Source of the DNA: an uncultured Candidatus Competibacteraceae bacterium
GTDB taxonomy: Bacteria > Pseudomonadota > Gammaproteobacteria > Competibacterales > Competibacteraceae
Length of the DNA: 5,910 nucleotides
Direction: 5' to 3'
Assembly: GCA_937872125.1 (NCBI GenBank)
Contig: CALMNY010000329.1
Coordinates: 1-5,910 of the forward strand
The notes below the pieces were generated by a model, which was not told the DNA's origin, ran no database searches, and saw only the letters and a program-made list of their open reading frames with translations. Numbering within the stretch: position 1 is the stretch's first letter; every line of letters begins with the position of its first letter. Positions 1-5,910 of the stretch are shown in pieces. A program made the translations under genes and the position numbers.

Positions 1-57
1 ATCCGCGAGGGTGGTCGCACCGTCGGCGCCGGCGTCGTCGCCAAGATCATCGAGTAG
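1..57 (+). CDS. tuf: Elongation factor Tu, C-terminal end (partial)
   Basis: Only the last 18 codons and a TAG stop are in the window; the gene starts upstream. They read IREGGRTVGAGVVAKIIE, which matches the very conserved end of domain 3 of EF-Tu, the GTPase that delivers aminoacyl-tRNA to the ribosome. The residues IREGGRTVGAG are nearly invariant in bacterial EF-Tu, so the family call is safe although the fragment is short. Its position just before tRNA-Trp, secE and nusG suggests the tufB-type copy rather than the one in the str (rpsL-rpsG-fusA) operon. That copy assignment is inference from gene order. Confidence 0.95.
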   Translation: MREGGRTVGAGVVAKIIE

Positions 58-115
58 TTCCCGGTTTGGCGGGTTTGGAGTCCGTAAGAATGATTCCTGC
101 CCGCCCACTCATTAC

Positions 116-191
<76 letters not shown>

Positions 192-196
192 TCTTC

Positions 197-251
197 CCGA
201 TGGCAGATTCCGATCTCGCCCACTCGTTCCGGCGGCGTGAATCTGCCCCGG
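197..251 (+). promoter_or_regulatory. Stem-loop between tRNA-Trp and secE
   Basis: GGCAGATTC (202-210) and GAATCTGCC (239-247) are perfect 9-bp inverted repeats. CCG (197-199) can extend the stem against CGG (249-251) across a small bulge, and CGCC/GGCG can pair inside the loop. The structure begins about five bases after the tRNA CCA and ends about 22 bases before the secE ATG. No run of T follows, so it is not an ordinary intrinsic terminator. After excision of the tRNA it would form the 5' end of the secE-nusG message, where it might protect the RNA or guide processing; that role is inference. Confidence 0.5.
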
Positions 252-273
252 ATCGTGTAAAACCAAAATCCGC

Positions 274-648
274 ATGAATTCGACCAAACCCGAACCCCAA
301 GCCCCTAATCGCGCTGATACGTACAAGCTGCTCACCGCTGGCGCCATCACCCTGATCGCGCTGGTCGCTTTTTACGTCTTCGCGGATCATTCCCTGCTGG
401 TGCGCGTCATTGGCTTGCTGGCGGCGGCGGGTGCGGCGGTGGCCATCGCCCTGAAAACCGAACGAGGCGCGGAAACCCTGGAATTCATGCAGGGCGCCCG
501 CACCGAACTGCGCAAGGTGGTCTGGCCAACGCGCGCCGAAACCACGCAAACCACGCTGATCGTAATCGCCATGGTTGTCATCATGGGCCTGCTGCTGTGG
601 CTGCTGGACGTGCTGCTGCTCTGGCTGGTTCGACTGATCACCGGCTAG
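274..648 (+). CDS. secE: Preprotein translocase subunit SecE
   Basis: Small inner-membrane subunit of the SecYEG translocon, which clamps and stabilises SecY during protein export. The product is 124 residues, close to the 127 of E. coli. It has the three-span form typical of gamma- and betaproteobacteria: hydrophobic segments at about 19-37, 41-60 and 94-119. The conserved amphipathic helix lies between spans two and three and contains ARTELRKVVWPTRAET at 75-90, the signature of the family. An in-frame TGA at 238-240 with no ATG, GTG or TTG codon before 274 makes this the only sensible start. The start lacks a recognisable Shine-Dalgarno sequence; the stretch before it is A/C-rich. nusG follows after 12 bases, indicating co-transcription. 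Confidence 0.97.
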   Translation: MNSTKPEPQAPNRADTYKLLTAGAITLIALVAFYVFADHSLLVRVIGLLAAAGAAVAIALKTERGAETLEFMQGARTELRKVVWPTRAETTQTTLIVIAMVVIMGLLLWLLDVLLLWLVRLITG

Positions 649-660
649 CGGAGTAGTAGC

Positions 661-1200
661 ATGGCGATGCGGTGGTATGTGGTGCAGGCCTATTCCGGCT
701 TCGAACAACACGTTAAGCGTTCCCTGCTGGAACGGATCAATCGCGAGGGACTGAAAGACCGGTTCGGCCAAGTGTTGGTGCCCACCGAGGAAGTGGTGGA
801 AATGCGCGATGGCCAGAAGCGCAAAAGTGACCGCAAATTCTTCCCTGGTTACGTGCTGGTGCAAATGGAGATGGATAACGACACCTGGCATCTGGTCCGC
901 AACGTGCCCAAGGTGCTCGGCTTCATCGGCGGCACCAGCGACAAGCCGGCGCCGATTTCGGAAAAGGAAGCCCAGGCCATCCTGCAACGGGTTCAGGACG
1001 GGGTGGACAAACCCCGGCCCAAGGTACTCTACGAACCCGGCGAGATGGTGCGCATCACTGAAGGCCCGTTCAATGACTTTGAGGGCGTGGTTGAGGAAGT
1101 CAACTACGAGAAAAACCGGCTGCGCGTGGGAGTCATTATCTTTGGCCGCACCACGCCGATGGAACTGGAATTCAGCAAGGTTGACAAAGTATCCCACTGA
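661..1200 (+). CDS. nusG: Transcription termination/antitermination factor NusG
   Basis: NusG binds RNA polymerase at the clamp, suppresses pausing, and links polymerase to Rho or to ribosomal protein S10. The product is 179 residues (181 in E. coli). The NGN domain spans about 3-115, with [12 protein letters not shown] at 4-15, VPTEEVVE at 40-47, [12 protein letters not shown] at 58-69 and GFIGG at 87-91. The KOW domain spans about 123-179, with [23 protein letters not shown] at its core, and keeps the phenylalanine of IFGR (F161) that corresponds to the S10/Rho-contacting F165 of E. coli. A GGAG at 650-653 sits seven bases before ATG 661, favouring this start over the second ATG at 667. The gene is paired with secE as in nearly all bacteria. 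Confidence 0.98.
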   Translation: MAMRWYVVQAYSGFEQHVKRSLLERINREGLKDRFGQVLVPTEEVVEMRDGQKRKSDRKFFPGYVLVQMEMDNDTWHLVRNVPKVLGFIGGTSDKPAPISEKEAQAILQRVQDGVDKPRPKVLYEPGEMVRITEGPFNDFEGVVEEVNYEKNRLRVGVIIFGRTTPMELEFSKVDKVSH

Positions 1201-1224
1201 CCGGCGTCTGCCGGTCGCCTTTCT
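1199..1224 (+). terminator. Weak terminator-like hairpin after nusG
   Basis: GACCGGC (1199-1205) and GCCGGTC (1210-1216) form a perfect 7-bp stem with a GTCT loop that begins inside the nusG stop codon. It is followed by GCCTTTCTC, an interrupted and poor T tract. In E. coli secE-nusG and rplK are separate transcription units with some read-through, so partial termination here is plausible. The weak T tract makes full termination unlikely. Confidence 0.4.
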
Positions 1225-1225
1225 C

Positions 1226-1263
1226 GCCGTCCAGTAGTGGACGGCTCATTCGGGGAGCCGCCA
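1226..1263 (+). promoter_or_regulatory. rplK leader with competing stem-loops; candidate L1 operator
   Basis: Two mutually exclusive stems can form. The first is a perfect 8-bp hairpin, GCCGTCCA (1226-1233) with TGGACGGC (1238-1245), loop GTAG. The second pairs CGGCTC (1242-1247) with GAGCCG (1255-1260) and extends with TGG (1238-1240) against CCA (1261-1263), leaving A1241 bulged. In E. coli L1 represses the L11-L1 operon by binding an mRNA leader that imitates its 23S rRNA site. The GGGAGCC stretch (1252-1259) recalls the G-rich, GGAGCC-containing L1 site of 23S rRNA. The pairing is seen; L1 binding is inferred from this precedent and position. Confidence 0.45.
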
Positions 1264-1289
1264 GGCGTTCGCACCCGTCAGGAGTCACC

Positions 1290-1721
1290 ATGGCAAAGAA
1301 AGTTACCGCCTACGTTAAATTGCAGGTCGCGGCCGCCAAGGCCAATCCCAGTCCGCCGGTCGGCCCCGCGCTGGGCCAGCACGGCGTGAACATCATGGAA
1401 TTCTGTAAGACCTTTAACGCCCAGACCCAGCATCTGGAGCCGGGACTGCCGATTCCGGTGGTGATCACGGTCTACAGCGACCGCAGTTTCACCTTCATCA
1501 TGAAGACCCCGCCGGCTTCGGTACTGCTGAAGAAGGCGCTGGGCCTCGCGAGTGGCAGTTCCAACCCGAACACCAAGAAGGTGGGCACCGTTACCCGCGC
1601 CCAACTGGAAGAAATCGCTAAGACTAAATCGCCTGATCTGACCGCCGCCAGCCTTGACGCTGCGGTGCGCACCATCGCTGGCAGCGCCCGCTCGATGGGT
1701 CTCAACGTGGAAGGAGTGTGA
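1290..1721 (+). CDS. rplK: 50S ribosomal protein L11 (uL11)
   Basis: L11 binds helices 43-44 of 23S rRNA at the base of the stalk, contributes to elongation-factor GTPase activity, and is needed for RelA-dependent sensing of uncharged tRNA. The product is 143 residues (142 in E. coli). The N-terminal domain (about 1-70) carries the proline-rich segment [14 protein letters not shown] at 19-32, whose prolines line the thiostrepton/factor site. The C-terminal rRNA-binding domain (about 75-143) includes [15 protein letters not shown] and ends in the typical [18 protein letters not shown] at 1280-1284 lies five bases before the ATG. rplA begins three bases after the stop, so the two genes are almost certainly translationally coupled, as expected for shared L1 control. 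Confidence 0.98.
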   Translation: MAKKVTAYVKLQVAAAKANPSPPVGPALGQHGVNIMEFCKTFNAQTQHLEPGLPIPVVITVYSDRSFTFIMKTPPASVLLKKALGLASGSSNPNTKKVGTVTRAQLEEIAKTKSPDLTAASLDAAVRTIAGSARSMGLNVEGV

Positions 1722-1724
1722 GTC

Positions 1725-2420
1725 ATGGCCAAGCGTTCCAAACGGATGCAGGCGATCCGCGCCAAGCTGGTTCCGGGCAAGTTTTATCCCATCGAGGAAG
1801 CGCTGGGGCTGCTCAAGGAACTGTCCGGCGTCAAATTCCGCGAATCGGTGGATGCCGCGGTTAACCTAGGCGTAGACCCGCGCAAATCCGACCAGGTGGT
1901 GCGCAGCGCTACAGTGTTGCCTCATGGTACTGGCAAGACCGTGCGGGTTGCGGTATTCGCCCAAGGTGCCAACGCAGAAGCGGCCAAGGCCGCCGGCGCC
2001 GACGTGGTCGGATTCGAGGATCTGGCCGAGTCGGTCAAGGCCGGCAATCTGGATTTTGACGTGGTCATCGCCGCGCCCGACGCGATGCGGGTGGTCGGCC
2101 AGTTGGGCAAGATTCTCGGCCCGCGCGGGCTGATGCCCAACCCCAAGGTCGGCACCGTGACCCCCGACGTGGTGGGTGCGATCCGCAACGCCAAGGCCGG
2201 TCAGGTCCGCTACCGTACCGACAAGGCCGGCATCATCCACTGCACCATCGGCAAGGTGGACTTCGCCTCGAACCAGTTGCAGGAAAACCTGCAAGCACTG
2301 CTGCACGATTTGCAGAAGATCAAGCCTGCGACCTCCAAGGGGGTCTACATTCGCCGCGTGACCGTCTCCACCACCATGGGTCCGGGTCTGGCGGTGGATC
2401 AGGCTACGTTATCGTTCTAA
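1725..2420 (+). CDS. rplA: 50S ribosomal protein L1 (uL1)
   Basis: L1 forms the mobile L1 stalk next to the ribosomal E site and is the classic translational repressor of its own L11-L1 operon. The product is 231 residues (234 in E. coli). It begins [15 protein letters not shown] and has [17 protein letters not shown] in the first domain. The L1 signature follows: a proline-aspartate-methionine stretch, then [22 protein letters not shown] with [10 protein letters not shown] at 132-141. It ends with the conserved segment around [17 protein letters not shown]. Its Shine-Dalgarno AAGGAG (1711-1716) lies inside the last codons of rplK, eight bases before the ATG, which supports coupling. The L10 leader follows directly. 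Confidence 0.98.
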   Translation: MAKRSKRMQAIRAKLVPGKFYPIEEALGLLKELSGVKFRESVDAAVNLGVDPRKSDQVVRSATVLPHGTGKTVRVAVFAQGANAEAAKAAGADVVGFEDLAESVKAGNLDFDVVIAAPDAMRVVGQLGKILGPRGLMPNPKVGTVTPDVVGAIRNAKAGQVRYRTDKAGIIHCTIGKVDFASNQLQENLQALLHDLQKIKPATSKGVYIRRVTVSTTMGPGLAVDQATLSF

Positions 2421-2430
2421 TGAGTTTAAC

Positions 2431-2629
2431 GTCCCTGGCGTCAGGCCGGGGACCCAACGAACTTTGGGCCGGTCGGATTTCCCGACCCGCGTCAAAGACC
2501 GCGGGCGCCGTAAGGCTTAATCGCCGCCGGTTCGCCGGAGCAGCCCGCGCAGACGGCAAGGCCCTTCGGGATGATTCCTGGTCAGGCCGCCGTTTTCATA
2601 CTCCACCCGGTGGAGGAAAAACCGCGAGG
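2431..2629 (+). promoter_or_regulatory. L10 leader (autoregulatory rplJ leader RNA)
   Basis: This leader lets the L10-(L12) complex repress its own operon. The binding arm is clear: GTCAAAGACC (2491-2500) and GCAGACGG (2549-2556) are the characteristic conserved strands. CGCGGGC (2500-2506) pairs perfectly with GCCCGCG (2543-2549), and CGTC (2490-2493) pairs with GACG (2552-2555) below an asymmetric, kink-turn-like internal loop. Two small apical hairpins, GCC-GTAA-GGC (2507-2516) and CCGG-TTCG-CCGG (2527-2538), complete a branched structure. Upstream stems are GTCCC/GGGAC (2431-2435/2449-2453) and GGTCGG/CCGACC (2471-2476/2482-2487). A hairpin CTCCAC/GTGGAG (2601-2606/2610-2615) stands just before the rplJ ribosome-binding site. 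The family assignment rests on position plus the conserved strands; the boundaries are approximate. Confidence 0.88.
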
Positions 2630-2630
2630 T
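2626..2630 (+). promoter_or_regulatory. Ribosome-binding site that sets the rplJ start
   Basis: GAGGT lies six bases before ATG 2637. The same reading frame is open upstream to an ATG at 2571, but that would add 22 residues encoded by the structured L10 leader and unlike any L10. The Shine-Dalgarno position and the family N-terminus both select 2637. A GGAGG at 2612-2616 is too far away to serve this start and partly lies in a hairpin. Confidence 0.8.
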
Positions 2631-2636
2631 AACGCA

Positions 2637-3197
2637 ATGAGTCTCAATCTGGCGGAAAAACAGGCTGTGGTGACCGAAGTCGCCAAGGTGGCTGCCAGTG
2701 CGCACTCCGCAGTTGCCGCCGAGTATCGGGGTCTGAGCGTAACTCAGATCACCCACCTGCGCGTGAAAGCGCGGGAAACCGGCGTCTATCTGCGCGTCGT
2801 CAAGAACACCCTGGCGCGGCGCGCCGTGCAGGGGACCGAGTTCGAGTGCCTGCAATCGAGTTTGGTGGGACCGCTGATTCTGGCGTTCTCCCAGCAGGAT
2901 CCAGGCGCGGCGGCGCGGTTGTTCAAGGAATTTCTCAAGGAAAAAGCCAACGACAAACTGGTCGTCAAGGCCCTGGCCGTCGGCGGACAGGCATTTCCAG
3001 CCAGCGAGCTGGATCGTCTGGCCAGCCTGCCGACCCGCGATGAAGCGATCAGCCTGCTGATGGCCACCCTGCGGGCGCCGCTCGACAAGTTCGCGCGGAC
3101 CCTCAACGAAATTCCGGGCAAACTGGTGCGCACCTTCGACGCCATCCGGCAGCAGAAAGAAGAAGCTGCCTTGAGCGTTTCGGCCCAGCCCGATTGA
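2637..3197 (+). CDS. rplJ: 50S ribosomal protein L10 (uL10)
   Basis: L10 anchors the L7/L12 dimers to 23S rRNA and, with them, represses this operon by binding the leader upstream. The product from ATG 2637 is 186 residues. It starts [16 protein letters not shown], and the N-terminal rRNA-binding domain includes [19 protein letters not shown] at about 28-46 and the KNTLARRA motif that follows. The C-terminal helix that binds L7/L12 N-terminal domains begins near the [29 protein letters not shown] stretch. It is about 20 residues longer than E. coli L10 (165). The extra length lies in that C-terminal helical region and in an acidic/small-residue tail (SVSAQPD). rplL follows after 40 bases and is surely co-transcribed. 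Confidence 0.97.
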   Translation: MSLNLAEKQAVVTEVAKVAASAHSAVAAEYRGLSVTQITHLRVKARETGVYLRVVKNTLARRAVQGTEFECLQSSLVGPLILAFSQQDPGAAARLFKEFLKEKANDKLVVKALAVGGQAFPASELDRLASLPTRDEAISLLMATLRAPLDKFARTLNEIPGKLVRTFDAIRQQKEEAALSVSAQPD

Positions 3198-3223
3198 TCA
3201 AAAGTTTGATAGCGTCCCTATCA
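3197..3223 (+). promoter_or_regulatory. Tandem small hairpins between rplJ and rplL
   Basis: ATCAA/TTGAT (3197-3201/3206-3210) and TGATAG/CTATCA (3207-3212/3218-3223, loop CGTCC) overlap slightly, so only one can be complete at a time. The second stem ends on the first base of the rplL Shine-Dalgarno AGGAG (3223-3227). L7/L12 is needed in several copies per ribosome whereas L10 is needed once, so this gap must allow high rplL initiation. A role for the hairpins in that is inference. Confidence 0.35.
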
Positions 3224-3237
3224 GGAGTGAATTTGCA

Positions 3238-3609
3238 ATGGCCGTTTCGAAAGAAGACATTCTGGAAACCATCGCCGGCATGACCGTGATGGAAATCGTG
3301 GATCTGATTTCCGCGATGGAAGCGAAGTTTGGCGTCACCGCGGCTGCCGCCGTGGCGGCCGCCCCGGTCGCCGTGGCCGCCGCCCCGGTCGAGGAAAAGA
3401 CCGAGTTCGACGTGGTGATGACCAGCTTCGGCGAGAAGAAGGTCGAAGTGATCAAGGTGGTGCGCGCCCTGACCGGCCTGGGGCTGAAGGAAGCCAAGGA
3501 CGCGGTGGAAGGCGTACCCTCCACCATCAAGGAAGGCATTCCCAAGGCTGAGGCCGAAGACGTCAAGAAGAAGCTGGAAGACGCCGGCGCCAAGGTCGAG
3601 ATCAAGTAA
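3238..3609 (+). CDS. rplL: 50S ribosomal protein L7/L12 (bL12)
   Basis: The stalk protein present in multiple dimers on L10; it recruits translation factors, including EF-Tu, and stimulates their GTPase activity. The product is 123 residues (121 in E. coli). The N-terminal dimerisation/L10-binding domain is about 1-33 ([33 protein letters not shown]). A flexible Ala/Pro/Val hinge spans 34-51 and contains AVAAAPV twice in tandem. The globular C-terminal domain (about 53-123) carries the factor-binding helices with [33 protein letters not shown] at 3223-3227 lies ten bases before the ATG, a slightly long spacing. A terminator-like attenuator follows before rpoB. Confidence 0.98.
   Translation: MAVSKEDILETIAGMTVMEIVDLISAMEAKFGVTAAAAVAAAPVAVAAAPVEEKTEFDVVMTSFGEKKVEVIKVVRALTGLGLKEAKDAVEGVPSTIKEGIPKAEAEDVKKKLEDAGAKVEIK
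3349..3390 (+). repeat. 21-bp in-frame tandem repeat in the rplL hinge
   Basis: Bases 3349-3369 and 3370-3390 are adjacent direct repeats differing at one position (the ninth base, G versus C). They start on codon boundaries and encode residues 38-44 and 45-51, both AVAAAPV. The single difference is synonymous (GCG/GCC, alanine). Confidence 0.9.
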
Positions 3610-3683
3610 GCATCACGGCGCCTGCCGGCCCGTAAGATTACCTTGCACGGCATTTTCTGGCTGAGGCCGACCGCACCGGAAAC

Positions 3684-3721
3684 GGCTGGCGATCCTTGGG
3701 GTCGCCGGCCTGTTTTTGTTT
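3684..3721 (+). terminator. rplL-rpoB attenuator (intrinsic terminator-like)
   Basis: Bases 3684-3695 pair with 3699-3710 in a 12-bp GC-rich stem with two G-U pairs and a TTG loop. The stem is followed at once by TGTTTTTGTTT (3711-3721). This has the form of a strong intrinsic terminator. In E. coli an attenuator in the same gap stops most transcripts leaving rplL, so that polymerase subunits are made at a lower level than stalk proteins; the same role is inferred here. Since rpoB is 109 bases downstream with no obvious promoter, read-through must occur. Confidence 0.85.
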
Positions 3722-3724
3722 GCC

Positions 3725-3739
3725 GGCCCGGCCCGGCCC
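3725..3739 (+). repeat. GGCCC triplicate
   Basis: Three exact tandem copies of GGCCC follow four bases after the attenuator T tract, preceded by a GCC that partly continues the pattern. This may be simple slippage. It could also affect the attenuator RNA, since GGCC units can pair with each other or with the GGCC-ending stem; no function is established. Confidence 0.6.
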
Positions 3740-3829
3740 GAGTTGATTGATGGGTCTTCATCCGCACCCGCTTTGATCCCGGTGGAAAATCGGCTCCCGC
3801 CCTGAGCGGATACTCCGAGAGGAATCCCG

Positions 3830-5910
<2,081 letters not shown>

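Noticed and set aside
1181..1186. Perfect TTGACA at the end of nusG as the -35 of an rplK promoter
   Set aside because: No TATAAT-like hexamer lies 16-18 bases downstream (the sequence there is GGCGTC), and the bases encode conserved NusG residues.
2394..2421. Possible rplJ promoter GTGGAT-16-TCTAAT at the rplA end
   Set aside because: The -10 matches five of six bases and the position resembles the E. coli L10 promoter, but the -35 is poor. It is too weak to annotate without a mapped transcription start.
2420..2632. 70-codon frame starting on ATG that overlaps the rplA stop (TAATG)
   Set aside because: It spans the whole L10 leader, whose conserved RNA structure explains the sequence, and no ribosome-binding site or known family supports it. 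A leader peptide is not excluded but has no positive evidence.
2571..2636. Upstream ATG giving L10 22 extra N-terminal residues
   Set aside because: The extra residues come from the structured leader, do not resemble L10, and the Shine-Dalgarno GAGGT fits ATG 2637.

Overview
The window is a continuous piece of the conserved bacterial tuf–trnW–secE–nusG–rplKAJL–rpoB region, with every gene on the + strand. It opens in the last 18 codons of an EF-Tu gene. It then carries a tRNA-Trp(CCA) gene, secE, nusG, the ribosomal protein genes for L11, L1, L10 and L7/L12, and about half of rpoB, which runs off the right edge. The sequence is GC-rich. The order is that of the proteobacterial tufB/rpoBC cluster. 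SecE has three membrane spans, the beta subunit resembles gammaproteobacterial sequences (for example the RHQNEF and [10 protein letters not shown] stretches near the right edge), and an L10-type leader precedes rplJ. Together these point to a GC-rich gammaproteobacterium; the genus cannot be fixed from this window.

Region by region: 1-57 tuf tail; 116-191 tRNA-Trp, with a possible stem-loop on each side; 274-1200 secE and nusG (protein export and transcription elongation); 1201-1289 a short leader with several stem-loops, where L1 autogenous control of rplKA would be expected; 1290-2420 rplK and rplA; 2421-2636 the L10 leader RNA; 2637-3609 rplJ and rplL, which supply the ribosomal stalk; 3610-3829 a non-coding gap with a strong intrinsic-terminator-like attenuator; 3830 to the edge rpoB. 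No stretch longer than 300 bases lacks a gene.

The gene products work together: tRNA-Trp and EF-Tu deliver amino acids, L11/L1/L10/L12 build the factor-binding stalks on which EF-Tu acts, SecE is part of the translocon, and NusG and RpoB belong to the transcription machinery. Regulation lies in the gaps: L1 and L10 feedback, and partial termination that would lower rpoB output relative to rplL.

I found no sign of an undescribed system: no mobile element, CRISPR array, defence gene or foreign insertion. The points most worth checking are in the non-coding RNA: competing hairpins before rplK, a terminator-like hairpin overlapping the L10-binding arm, the rplL-rpoB attenuator, and structured flanks around the tRNA. 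In the proteins they are a 21-bp in-frame tandem duplication in the L7/L12 hinge and two short insertions plus one unusual residue in RpoB.
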